The notes under the pieces were generated by a model. The model saw nothing but the letters and a program-made list of their open reading frames with translations, ran no database searches and was not told the DNA's origin. A stretch of DNA of 58,429 bases from Planctomycetes bacterium GWF2_41_51 (GTDB taxonomy: Bacteria; Planctomycetota; Phycisphaerae; Sedimentisphaerales; UBA12454), in assembly GCA_001825665.1 (NCBI GenBank), contig MHXZ01000068.1, forward strand, positions 1-58,429, in the 5' to 3' direction. Positions 40,277 to 49,900 of the stretch are shown here, in pieces. A program made the position numbers and the translations under genes. Numbering within the stretch: the stretch's first letter is position 1; every line of letters begins with the position of its first letter.

Positions 40277-41854
40277 ATGAGAACATTATACCTGGTTATC
40301 TGTTTATCATTGTTTGCGGCAGATTGTTTTGCTGCTAATAACAAAATGGCTTCTGGCACAGTTTATTGCGATACTAATCGAAATAATCTTCGTGACAAAG
40401 GTGAAAAAGGCATTCCTGATGTTCGCATCTCTAATGGTAAAGATATAGTTTCTACAGACAAACAAGGACGTTATCAAATTACAGTTGATGATGAAACGCT
40501 GATTTTCATAATCAAACCAAAAAATTGGATGACGCCGGTAAATGAATTTCAGCTTCCTCAATTTTATTATATTCACAAGCCGAAAGGTTCACCAGCCAAA
40601 TTCGAATTTCCCGGCAGTGCACCTACAGGTCCCCTTCCGGCTTCTGTAGATTTCCCATTATATCCTGTGAAAGAACCAACCAGATTTAAAGTCGCTGTAT
40701 TTGGCGATACCCAGATTTCATCGGAAAAGGGAATTAATTCGTATGCACGCGAACTTGAGGAATTAGTTGGCAAATTGGATGTCGCTTTTGGCATTTCTCT
40801 TGGCGATAATACAGGTAATTGGCTTCTTATGTTTGATGTTTCAAACAGAATAACATCGACGTTAGGCAAACCATGGTATAATGTGCAGGGTAATCATGAC
40901 CTAAATCTTGACGCCGAAAATGAAAAATATTCAAATGAAACTTTTGAGCGAGTCTATGGCCCGGCATATTATGCTTTTGATTATGGAGATGTTCACTTTA
41001 TTGTCTTGGATACTGTTTTAACTATGAGATGGAAAGAGGATGATAAATATTTGGGTTACCGAGGCGGGTTAGAATCAGACCAAATTGCATTTGTTCGTAA
41101 CGATTTGGCTTATTTGCCAAAAGGAAAATTAGTGGTTCTTACCATGCATATCCCTCTGGATTACCGTGCTTATGACAAAGAGAATTTAAAAGCATTTTTC
41201 AATGAGATATCAGATAGAGAAAATATAATAGCTTTAGCAGGTCATAATCACATTCTCGAAAATTCTTTTTTGGATGCAAATAGTTTGTGGCCGGTATTTA
41301 AACCTCTGCATACCATGATTGTTGGTGCTGTTTGCGGCTCCTGGTGGGAAGGTTCGCTCAACGAAGAAAATATTGCACTGGGAACTATGGGTTGCGGCGC
41401 CCCCAATGGCTATGGGATATTTCAGTTCGACGGCAACAAGTACACAATGAAATATCATGCCTTTGATTTTCCTGAAGATTACCAGATGCGAATATGGACT
41501 CCAGGCAAAATCTTTGCTAATCAATCGGCACAAACTAATATCTATGTGAATTTCTTCGCTGGTTCCAGAAAAGATACTGTAGAAATGAAATTTGGCGAAC
41601 GAGGACAATGGACTAAAATGAAGTGGTGCCCGGATGTTGACCCCTTTATTAAGGAGCGTAATGAGATAGAAAAGGCAGCAAAGGGCGACACATCAGTTAC
41701 AATATATGATGCTAATCAATACTACTTTTCTCAACATATTTGGTCAGCCCTTCTTCCTGCCAATCCGCCGGCAGGTATCCATGTCGTATATGTACGGGCC
41801 ACGGATAGATACGGACAAGTGTTTGATGGCAAACGCATTATACGAGTTGAATAA
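40277..41854 (+). CDS. Secreted calcineurin-like metallophosphoesterase
   Basis: A 525-residue paralogue of the 19305-20837 protein with the same three parts: signal peptide; SdrD-like N-terminal beta domain (GTVYCDTNRNNLRDKGEKGI, TDKQGRYQITV); catalytic domain with VFGDTQISS, FGISLGDNTGNW, YNVQGNHDLN, VLTMHIPLD and IALAGHNHILEN; and a C-terminal beta domain ending RYGQVFDGKRIIRVE. Metal ligands appear intact. It is the last gene of the plus-strand module-2 operon, and its GGGAG lies ten bases before the ATG. A repeat element follows 16 bp after the stop. Substrate unknown; extracellular phosphate ester or diester cleavage is inferred. Confidence 0.9.
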   Translation: MRTLYLVICLSLFAADCFAANNKMASGTVYCDTNRNNLRDKGEKGIPDVRISNGKDIVSTDKQGRYQITVDDETLIFIIKPKNWMTPVNEFQLPQFYYIHKPKGSPAKFEFPGSAPTGPLPASVDFPLYPVKEPTRFKVAVFGDTQISSEKGINSYARELEELVGKLDVAFGISLGDNTGNWLLMFDVSNRITSTLGKPWYNVQGNHDLNLDAENEKYSNETFERVYGPAYYAFDYGDVHFIVLDTVLTMRWKEDDKYLGYRGGLESDQIAFVRNDLAYLPKGKLVVLTMHIPLDYRAYDKENLKAFFNEISDRENIIALAGHNHILENSFLDANSLWPVFKPLHTMIVGAVCGSWWEGSLNEENIALGTMGCGAPNGYGIFQFDGNKYTMKYHAFDFPEDYQMRIWTPGKIFANQSAQTNIYVNFFAGSRKDTVEMKFGERGQWTKMKWCPDVDPFIKERNEIEKAAKGDTSVTIYDANQYYFSQHIWSALLPANPPAGIHVVYVRATDRYGQVFDGKRIIRVE

Positions 41855-41870
41855 AAATGTTATATAAAGT

Positions 41871-41945
41871 AAAAGAGTAGTGCTATTCTTTTACTAAAGG
41901 TTACGGCCGCGCCCTGACATGGCGGGTATTCATAAGTCTTGAATT
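41871..41945 (+). repeat. ~76-bp repeat, copy B, with imperfect 22-bp palindrome
   Basis: A near copy of 29547-29623 in the same orientation. The inverted repeat at 41871-41892 has two changes relative to copy A. The truncated IS3 remnant begins immediately after it, at about 41946. The two copies bracket the 12.3-kb module 2. Confidence 0.8.
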
Positions 41946-42665
41946 GCTGTCTTTAATAAAATCCATACTCCAGATATGATTCGGATAAGCCGGTTTCGGC
42001 ATCTCTGTTCTCAATTGTGAGGACATTTTCTTTCTGAGGCGTATACGCAGTATAAGCCCAAGCTGGCTGTATATGCGTTCTGTTCGTTTATGGTTAATCT
42101 TAAATCCTTCACGCCTTAACATTATATGTAATCTCGGACAGCCGAAACGTCTTCTTGTCTCTGCCAGCTTCTTTAATCGCTTGATGATAATATCTTCATC
42201 CGGTTTTGACACCGGCTTATAATAAAAGCTTGTTCTCGATAATCCTATCATCTTACATGCCTTCCACATACTTAGCCCAAAGCGTTCAATTATGTGTTTA
42301 ATTGCCGACATTTGGCTTTAGGCTTTAAAAGTTTTTTGAGACAACACTCTTGAGTGCTGTATTTCCAGAACCTGGTCTCCAACAATATGTCTTAAGCGTC
42401 TGTTCTCATCCTCCAGCAGCTTGACACGTTTAGCCTCATTGAGAGAAAGACCGCCGTATTTGGCCTTCCAGTTGTAAAATGTGCCATCACTTATGCCGTA
42501 TTAACGGCATAAATCGGCCACACTGATGCCCGCCTCTGCCTCCTTGAGGATTGGAATGATCTGTTCCTGTTTAAATCTTTTACCACGCATGGTACACCTC
42601 CTTTTAAAGGTTTTATCATGCCGGTACTCCAATTCAACTGGTACAGTTTTCGGGGGGAAGGTCAA
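41946..42665 (-). mobile_element. IS3-family insertion sequence remnant (orfA with internal stop, truncated orfB)
   Basis: OrfA starts at an ATG at 42590 with GGAGG upstream and reads RGKRFKQEQIIPILKEAEAG...VADLCR, then an in-frame TAA at 42501-42503, then YGISDGTFYNWKAKYGGLSL with a leucine-zipper-like tail, ending at 42318. OrfB begins at about 42311 (MSAIKHIIERFGLSMWKACK) with GLSRTSFYYKP and GCPRLHIMLRREGFKINHKR, and stops at NHIWSMDFIKDS, i.e. at the first catalytic Asp. The rest of the DDE domain is gone. A likely left end with TGTACCAG lies near 42640-42665. The element is dead. Confidence 0.85.
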
Positions 42666-42809
42666 AACTGCCACTTGAACTAATCGGGGCAATCAATATG
42701 GCTTGAAAAATAGATACCATTGCCATAAAAGGAATAAGTATTTGCAAACGTAATCTTTCTGTGAATACATGGTCGCCAAGTGTTCAATCTGTCCTATCCT
42801 CATTTATTT

Positions 42810-43028
42810 CTACGAGCGCTTACTACGAAAACATTCATTTGCGAATTTGCACCATTTGGCACAATCAGGTTTAATGTTCGGGTTACGCACTTCGCAATTG
42901 CAGCCGCGGCACATTCTGAATGGTTCGTCTTTCCAAATCTCCATCTCTGCACCACAATTAGGGCATAACACAGTAGCTATGTCTTTAGGCACCCAATAAC
43001 GCATATCTTGTCCAGGACAACGCGGCAT
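42810..43028 (-). CDS. Small zinc-ribbon protein at the end of the CODH/ACS operon
   Basis: A 72-residue protein; the ATG at 43028 is chosen for the GGGGGA upstream. It begins MPRCPGQDMRYWVPKDI, then has CPNCGAEMEIWKDEPFRMCRGCNCEV (a four-cysteine ribbon) and a last cysteine-rich helix PDCAKWCKFANECF. I recall similar short proteins close to CO dehydrogenase genes in anaerobes, sometimes as fusions to HD-domain proteins, but no function is established. It starts 17 bp after the DUF3786 gene and is probably the last gene of the operon. The 42666-42809 stretch behind it has no recognisable feature. Confidence 0.7.
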   Translation of the reverse strand: MPRCPGQDMRYWVPKDIATVLCPNCGAEMEIWKDEPFRMCRGCNCEVRNPNIKPDCAKWCKFANECFRSKRS

Positions 43029-43045
43029 AATCAATCCCCCAAATT

Positions 43046-43645
43046 TTAATATAATAACGCAAGGCAAATACGCCCTGCTAACCACGCAACATCTTCAGTA
43101 TTAAATACCTTTTTGATACATGAATCAAACATAATATTTGCGGCAGGCTGGAACTCATCATCGCCGAGATGATAGACCAGAGTCGCATCGATTTTTCCGA
43201 CAGCGTGAATAGTCACGGCAAGATCGCCGCCAGTCGCAGGTTTCCAATCAAATTTATTCAAACGCTTTCGGAGCAATTCAATATCATTTCCAATTTGTGA
43301 AATAAGCGGATTTATGCTTCGTGATAAAAACGGATTCCAATAAAATTGTCCACCCGGCAAATCTCGAAACGTAATAAGCTGCCCTGTCGGCTCAAGAGGT
43401 CCATCGTAAAGCAAATAATGCAGGATAATAATATGATCGCCAAGTTTGGCAGGTTTGCCGGATTTTGCTTCTATGATGTCGAAATTTTCATCGATGCTCA
43501 TATCGATCCCGAATGCGCGAAAATTCAATTTGCCATTCTGCGGGTTCGGCAGGCCGAGATTCGCATATCTTGAATCCAGGTTTATGCCGGCAAGTTTTTC
43601 TTTTGCCAGCTTAATCGTTTTTAAATATGCCTCTTGCTTCGACAT
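43046..43645 (-). CDS. DUF3786 domain protein
   Basis: A 199-residue soluble protein recognisable as DUF3786: AFGIDMSIDENFDII, ILHYLLYDGPLEPTGQLITF, FRDLPGGQFYWNPFLSRSI, TIHAVGKIDATLVYHLGDDE and ANIMFDSCIKKVFNTEDVAWLAGRIC. This domain is found almost only in anaerobes and next to CODH/ACS or corrinoid-protein genes; its biochemical role is unknown. The ATG follows the acsV stop by 7 bp without a ribosome site, so translation is probably coupled. A role in assembling or protecting the corrinoid iron-sulfur protein is only a guess from context. Confidence 0.8.
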   Translation of the reverse strand: MSKQEAYLKTIKLAKEKLAGINLDSRYANLGLPNPQNGKLNFRAFGIDMSIDENFDIIEAKSGKPAKLGDHIIILHYLLYDGPLEPTGQLITFRDLPGGQFYWNPFLSRSINPLISQIGNDIELLRKRLNKFDWKPATGGDLAVTIHAVGKIDATLVYHLGDDEFQPAANIMFDSCIKKVFNTEDVAWLAGRICLALLY

Positions 43646-43652
43646 AAATCAA

Positions 43653-45548
43653 TTAATTTTTTACAGAAGGGAAAAGTTTTGAATCTGTATGCGGCAAAAA
43701 CATCGCAGCCGTATATTGATCCATATAGCTCGGCTCAGTGCTAAGATCGATGTAAGTCATTCGTTTTGCCAATTCAAGCTGACGGTCGCGATAATCATCC
43801 GATACCAGCACCATATATGAGCCCATCAATGAAGAATTTCCAATATATTGAAATTTCTCGTGAGGCAAATCGGGAATAAGTCCTATGACGATGGCTTTTC
43901 TGATATCAAGAAAGCGACCGAAACCACCGCCGATGTAAATTTTTTCAAGGTCTGCAAGTTCACAACCAAGCATTTGAACCATAAGCGAACATGCCGAATA
44001 AATCGCGGCCTTGGCTCGAATAATATTTTCGATGTCAACTTCGGAAATAGTAAGCGCTTTTTCGCTGTAAGTCTCATCTGCTTGGGCGATAATATACTTC
44101 GCGTGGCGGCCATCAATAATTATAGCATCAGATTTTCGCTGACGATTAAGTTTTCCGGCACCATCGAGCCATCCGGTTAAAAACAATTCCGCCAGAAGCG
44201 ATATCATACCTGAACCGCATATTCCGCGTGGTTTTGTATTTCCGATAGTGGAATAGTTCGGCACACCTGTTTGAGGATTAACTTCAATTCGTTCGATAGC
44301 ACCAATTGCGGCACGCATACCAAATTCAATCCCGCCTCCCTCAAACGCTGGGCCGGCCGAACAAGCACAAGTCATCAGGACTTCATTATCGCCGATAACA
44401 ATTTCGCCGTTGGTTCCGATATCAATAAACAATCTAAAGCCATTCGCACCAATGGCAATATCCGTACAGAGCAAACCGGCAGTTATATCACCCCCTACAT
44501 AGCTTCCGACACTTGGAGAAATATAAACCCATGATTCGGGACTAATATCAATGCCGATATCAGAAGCACTTAAATACGGAACTTCGAGCAATGTCGGTGT
44601 GTAAGGTTCGAGACGGATATATTCAGGATTAAGACCTAAAAGCAGATGCGTCATTGTCGTATTAGCAGATATTACAGCATTGCAAATTCGCTGGGGAGTG
44701 ACGTTATGGCTTTCAGCAACCTGCCTGATAAGATTATTAATTGTGCTTAGTACGCGCGTTCGCAGTTCTTCGCGTCTATCTTCGCGGCGAGCATAATTAA
44801 TTCTGCTAATAACATCCTGGCCGCACCAAATCTGACTATTATAATCACTTCTGACGGCAACTATTTTTGCAAGCGGCAGAAAAACGAGCTGTACAGCAAT
44901 AGTCGTTGTGCCAACATCAATCGCGATACCATAATGCTCAACGGTAGAATTGCCGGGCTCGATGCCTATGATATGATAGCGGTCGGATTCTCTGACCATC
45001 GTGACAGTTACCTGCCCATTCTGCACGCGAAGGCAGCCGGCTAATAATCGCATGACAGATAAAGGACAAACAAATTCTTTCTTGCCCCATTCCAACTGAA
45101 GACGGCGAACAAGCCTGTCGAAATCAGAAAGACCTTCTCCTGCCTGCGGCGGCGGCACATCAACAAACCATTTTATAGCCAAGGGGTCATATTGCCAATT
45201 TTTGGGAAGAAGCTCATGGCGAATAAGATTGACATCATCAGTCTCGTCACCAAATTTACCGCCCTTTCTTCCTGCCTGTTCAGGCACATCAACGACAATC
45301 GGGGTATCGAGGACACGAGTCTTGCAAGCAAGCACATTTCCAGCCGATACCACTGCCTGTGAAAGCGCGCCAAGGCTGTCTGTATCAACGTCACCTGAGC
45401 GAATGAGAACAACACATTTTCCACAGGTGCCTTTTCCTCCGCACGGTGAATCTATATCAACGCCCGCAATACGAGCGGCATCAAGCAGTTCTGTGCCTGG
45501 CGGCACATCAACCGTTTTCCCAGTTGGTAAAAATGTTACTATAGGCAT
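43653..45548 (-). CDS. acsV: Reductive activator of corrinoid iron-sulfur protein (RACo), ferredoxin-ASKHA protein
   Basis: This 631-residue protein reactivates Co(II) corrinoid in CoFeSP to Co(I) using ATP. The N-terminal [2Fe-2S] ferredoxin domain has ligands C36, C42, C45 and C75 (SPCGGKGTCGKC ... LACKTR). A linker and middle domain follow to ~210, then the ASKHA/DUF4445 ATPase part with YGIAIDVGTTTIAVQLV, NAVISANTTMTHLLLGL, LFIDIGTNGEIVIG and ACSAGPAFEGGGI, and a C-terminal IYIGGGFGRFLDI. AGGT precedes the ATG. It lies directly behind acsC, the gene for its substrate. Confidence 0.93.
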   Translation of the reverse strand: MPIVTFLPTGKTVDVPPGTELLDAARIAGVDIDSPCGGKGTCGKCVVLIRSGDVDTDSLGALSQAVVSAGNVLACKTRVLDTPIVVDVPEQAGRKGGKFGDETDDVNLIRHELLPKNWQYDPLAIKWFVDVPPPQAGEGLSDFDRLVRRLQLEWGKKEFVCPLSVMRLLAGCLRVQNGQVTVTMVRESDRYHIIGIEPGNSTVEHYGIAIDVGTTTIAVQLVFLPLAKIVAVRSDYNSQIWCGQDVISRINYARREDRREELRTRVLSTINNLIRQVAESHNVTPQRICNAVISANTTMTHLLLGLNPEYIRLEPYTPTLLEVPYLSASDIGIDISPESWVYISPSVGSYVGGDITAGLLCTDIAIGANGFRLFIDIGTNGEIVIGDNEVLMTCACSAGPAFEGGGIEFGMRAAIGAIERIEVNPQTGVPNYSTIGNTKPRGICGSGMISLLAELFLTGWLDGAGKLNRQRKSDAIIIDGRHAKYIIAQADETYSEKALTISEVDIENIIRAKAAIYSACSLMVQMLGCELADLEKIYIGGGFGRFLDIRKAIVIGLIPDLPHEKFQYIGNSSLMGSYMVLVSDDYRDRQLELAKRMTYIDLSTEPSYMDQYTAAMFLPHTDSKLFPSVKN

Positions 45549-45555
45549 TTGTTAC

Positions 45556-46899
45556 CTAATTGTTACTTATTCTGGCTTTTACAAAGCTTTCAATATCTCC
45601 AGCTTCCTGCGGACCAACAATAACTTTCCAGCCTGGCAAACTTTCTTCCAATTCGCCGCTGATTTGCGCCACATAGCCGGGAATGATAATATTACGAGTC
45701 GTAACCTGCTCTTCGAGTCCTACAGATTTTACGAATTTGGCAATCGAGGCTCCGGAAAATTTGCCTGCCGCCCAAGCTGTAAGCACGCTCATGCCTTCAC
45801 ATTCAGGTATTACAAGCCATGCGTTTGAGCCGCTATTTTCTATTTCGCCGGAAACGATGAAATATGTCAAAGAGAAATTAGTTGTTACGAATACCGGAGA
45901 ATCAGCCTTTGGTTCACCTACCTGATACACCTTAGGCTCAACCTGAATCGGCTTTTGCGGGTCAGTGTAGATATTAAGCCGTAAAGTCATCAATGGCGCA
46001 AGCAGAGCGGGATCAAAATGCGGAAGAACACAAATCCCACCATATTTAGAAATCTCAGTCGTCGCGATTGCTGAAATATCGAAAATATTATCAGTATCGA
46101 TAAAACTTACGCTCGGGTATCCAAGCGGCTTGAATTCATCTTTCAATGCAGATCTGCGCGCGATTGAACTGGTCTGGAATTGTTCAGCAAGGGAATAGGT
46201 ATTAAAATTCAAAAGCAGATTGTTAAATCCATCTTCTTTCAGCTTAGCTGTCAGAGAAGCAATTTCATCGAGGTTTGTTCCCGTTACTGCAAGTGAATGA
46301 CCATTTTCATTCGCAGCAGATTTGAGCAATTCAGCAGTTTCTTCCGTTGCGGCGACAAGAACACTGCCCGAACCTTTTACTACTGCTGCCGCCGCTGCCA
46401 GAGCTTTGGCATCGGAACTTCGAAGAACAAGAGGGCGTTTTGTCGTATCAAATGCCTTCTTAGCAAGAGCCGCAAAAGCATCTGCATCGCCGCCCTTTTG
46501 TGTTACGCCCACCATATCGATAATGAGCTTTTCGCCAACTCGTTCAAGAACGTAATCGCTAATCGCTTTGAGAGTCGCATCGATTGATTGAGCTGAATCG
46601 GTTTCATTGACATTAATCGCAAGAGCAGTCTGGTTTATGAACGTCTTTTCATGACGATATAAAACCGTCTCGCCGCCGATTTTCAAATTCTTTTCAGAGC
46701 CAAGCTCGATACATTTGACAGGCGGTTCACTCGCCGCTCCAAGAATTTTTTTGGCTTCATCGGAAGCATATGGGCATTGAGAAAGCTCAGCTTTCTTGCC
46801 TGCCAGTTTCATCGCGAATGCAAGGCAGGTATTCGAGCCGCACTCTTTGCAATTAGTTTTAGGTAAAAGTTTTTGTATTTGTAAACCGGTAAGAGCCAT
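45556..46899 (-). CDS. acsC: Corrinoid iron-sulfur protein large (gamma) subunit
   Basis: AcsC (CdhE) carries the [4Fe-4S] cluster and, at its C-terminus, the corrinoid-binding domain of CoFeSP, which delivers the methyl group to acetyl-CoA synthase. The N-terminal cluster motif is clear: C17, C20, C25 and C42 in TNCKECGSNTCLAFAMKLAG...SQCPY. The middle TIM barrel and C-terminal Rossmann-like domain (VTTNFSLTYFIVSGEIENS, WLVIPECEGMSVLTAWAAGKF) match the family, and 447 residues is the normal length. AAGGAG precedes the ATG. It follows the acsB-acsD fusion by 10 bp. Confidence 0.95.
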   Translation of the reverse strand: MALTGLQIQKLLPKTNCKECGSNTCLAFAMKLAGKKAELSQCPYASDEAKKILGAASEPPVKCIELGSEKNLKIGGETVLYRHEKTFINQTALAINVNETDSAQSIDATLKAISDYVLERVGEKLIIDMVGVTQKGGDADAFAALAKKAFDTTKRPLVLRSSDAKALAAAAAVVKGSGSVLVAATEETAELLKSAANENGHSLAVTGTNLDEIASLTAKLKEDGFNNLLLNFNTYSLAEQFQTSSIARRSALKDEFKPLGYPSVSFIDTDNIFDISAIATTEISKYGGICVLPHFDPALLAPLMTLRLNIYTDPQKPIQVEPKVYQVGEPKADSPVFVTTNFSLTYFIVSGEIENSGSNAWLVIPECEGMSVLTAWAAGKFSGASIAKFVKSVGLEEQVTTRNIIIPGYVAQISGELEESLPGWKVIVGPQEAGDIESFVKARISNN

Positions 46900-46909
46900 T
46901 TTACTCTCC

Positions 46910-49900
46910 TTATTTATTTATCTGACCATCCATAAGTTTAAAAATAGTTTGCTTCAACGCCATCATCGCATCCGGATTATACATCACAAAAATATCCGCA
47001 CCGGCATAAAGAAGGTTCGTCGCTGTAACCAACTCCCACATAGCAGCACGTTTGTCTAATTGACCCCATGCAGGGAAGTCAGCCTGCGAAGCTTTTGCTT
47101 CTTTTGTTTTTGCACATTCCTGGCCTGTAAGCACGATGATCGGGCTTGCGAGCATTTTATCGCCGCCAAGAGCCGTCATACGCATACGTTCCATAACCGA
47201 ATATGTGTACTCTATGCCGTAGCCAGTTGCGCCAGTGATAGGATCCATCATAATCTGCTCAGGTTTGACATCCATATTCGTAAGCAGAATGTTCATCTGC
47301 TTTGCGATGTTTACGTCAATTGGACTTTGCGAAACAATAGAATGTCCATAAGCTATCGCGGCACCGGCAATCGTGCGGTAATTATCCTGTTCAACCCAGT
47401 TGAGCAGCAGATTCTCGCCCGCACAGGCCTGTGCGACAGCCTTTAATACTTCGTTGTTTTTATCGAAATGGTTATGACCCATTATAATCAAAGGCACATC
47501 AATCGCGGCAAGTATGGACTTGACCAAATCAACAGCTTGTTGTGAACTTCTGTTTCCTTTTTCCGGATGAGTTCCTTCGAGCCTGACACTGATAAGGTCA
47601 GCGCCATATTTATCAACGCATACTTTTGCCATTTCGACAGGATTATTTAGGAGCTTGCCGTAAATATCCCGCAGACTGAGCGGATATTTATCATTAACTT
47701 CGTCAAAAACCTCGAGTGCAACAAGCGGCCGATTTTTCATTTGCCCTTCCCAGAGATGGAAAGGCATACAGGTAGCCCCGCCGACTTTGTAGGTTCTGCC
47801 GCGTGTGCCGCCTTCGGCTTTGGCAGCTCCGAGTTTGACTTCAATAACAGGTACTTCACATTTTTCCTTGCGAACCTTGACGGTTTTGATTTCGCTTATT
47901 CTTTGTGCAGCGCTTGGGCCGTTTGATTTAACCTCAATTTTAGCTTGCGCCTTTACAGGTTCAGATTTGGCAGCAATGGCCGGTGCCTGCTCACCAAGAA
48001 ATTTTACTGAAAGCGTGCTGATAATATCTTTTACGATTTCCTGCGTAAGCAAAGTACGAATATTCTTTGTAACTTCATCAGTTATCTGCGTCTTTATCTG
48101 CGCAATCATTTCAGCAGTAAGCATTGTTTCTGATTTTGTTGTTTCATTGGCAGCAACGGCAACTGCTTTTGCCTCGTCTACAGCCTGTTCAACCGCTTTT
48201 TCAGAATCCACCATTCTATCTTCGACGTTCGTTTCGGCATAATCAGCCATATCTTTCATAGTCAGTGAAGGATGACCAACTTTTTCAAGATATGCCTTAA
48301 TACTTGCAGCATCAGTGCCGACAGACTCATCTGCTATCTTATCAAATAAGTCGGGCACATCCTGTTCTGCAAATCGTTTCTTAAGGTCCTGCTCCAACAA
48401 AGTCTTGAGTTCTTTAGGCATCCAGACAAGCCGTTTGAATCCGCCTTCAGCGTGAAGAAATTTCCTCGAAGTCAGGAACACTTTACCCACACCCATAAAG
48501 CCGGGCGTCTGCTGGCCGCCACCGACACTTCCTGCCAGCGACGAGAATGTCATTCCTATCGGCGTTTCACCCTCATATTCACGGTTGACGACCATTACGC
48601 CGTTGCACTCCGGGACATAAGCACAAATCGCCTCGAAGCATCCGCAGCTTGTCATCGGTCTATCCATTATTGAATATGCTGTGAAACACTTTGTCGCTTT
48701 GTGGCTGGTAGTATAAACAAAATCGTTGATGCCTTGCCATATACCTCTTACAGGATCAAGGCAATCGCCCTTCTTAACAGGCTGGTTTGGCCCTGTTTCG
48801 TCGATTTCAAAAGCAGCCTTGCCGTCGAGCCAGTTATACGCTCCGCACAATCCCAATCGTTCGGGAGTAATAATGCAAACATGATCGGGCGCAAAAGACT
48901 GACACAATGTGCATGAATAAAATGTTTCGACCGATTCATCTGTCATAGATTCAAGCCTTCGATTACGCTCATCGTAAACCTTGCGTGCGACAACGACACG
49001 TTTTTCAACTTCAGCAGAATCGGTAATAATCGTTACTTTAACCTTATCGACAATTGCAGGGTACTCCGACAGCAGCTTGGCATGAAGAATCTCGCCGTAA
49101 TGCCGTAGCCGCAGACCTTTTTTGAAACCATCTTTGGAGATACGCGTCCAGATTATATCACGCTGTCCCATATGCCAAATACCTTCGGCACCGTTGACAA
49201 GGTGATGAATCTGACGTTCGAGAATAGGTTCGAAATCGGACTGCATCTTGCGTCCTGCGACTTCAACCCAAATCGCAAGAGGCATTGCTGTGCCTTCTTT
49301 CACTGTATCGACATCAGGACCGATTATTTCGATATCGCCATCGTTGATTTGATCCATTTCGACAGTTGTAACAAATTCGAATGCTGTCGTCTTATTACCA
49401 CCGAATTCAACATGCGCATCCTGCTTACGGATACGTTCGCCCTCGAATGCCGGGCCGTATGGCACAGGAATCGGCACTTTGGTAATCTTAATTTTGCATC
49501 CGCGTACTTCCAGCGCCTTTTCAACCATTGTTTCATAAGGCACATTCGCGACAACATGTTCATATGTGCAAACACCTGTCGGCAGAATTTCAGGAATATT
49601 TGTATCTGCGATGACAGGGAAGCCGTAGTTGATAGCACCTGCAGCAGCAGCGTATTTATCCGCTGTAACTTCGCCGAACGCGAGCACAAATGCAAAAATA
49701 CGGTCTTTGTTATATTTCAGATTCGCGGCAAAATCGCCGGGCTTTACACCGCCAAACGACATCGCTGCGCGATTTGCAAATCCGAGTGCGTAAATCAATG
49801 AGGAAACATCTCTGCCAAATGGCACCAGACGTGTTTCCCAGCCGAGCTGAACGCCTTCTTCAGCAAGCTGCTCTGCGAATTGTTTGCCGTTTGTGCAGCC

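Noticed and set aside
41946-42665. Active IS3 element with programmed frameshift
   Set aside because: OrfA has an in-frame TAA and orfB stops at the first catalytic Asp, so transposition cannot occur from this copy.
42670-42809. Possible additional gene between the IS3 remnant and the zinc-ribbon gene
   Set aside because: Readable stretches are short, lack ribosome sites and look like nothing known.
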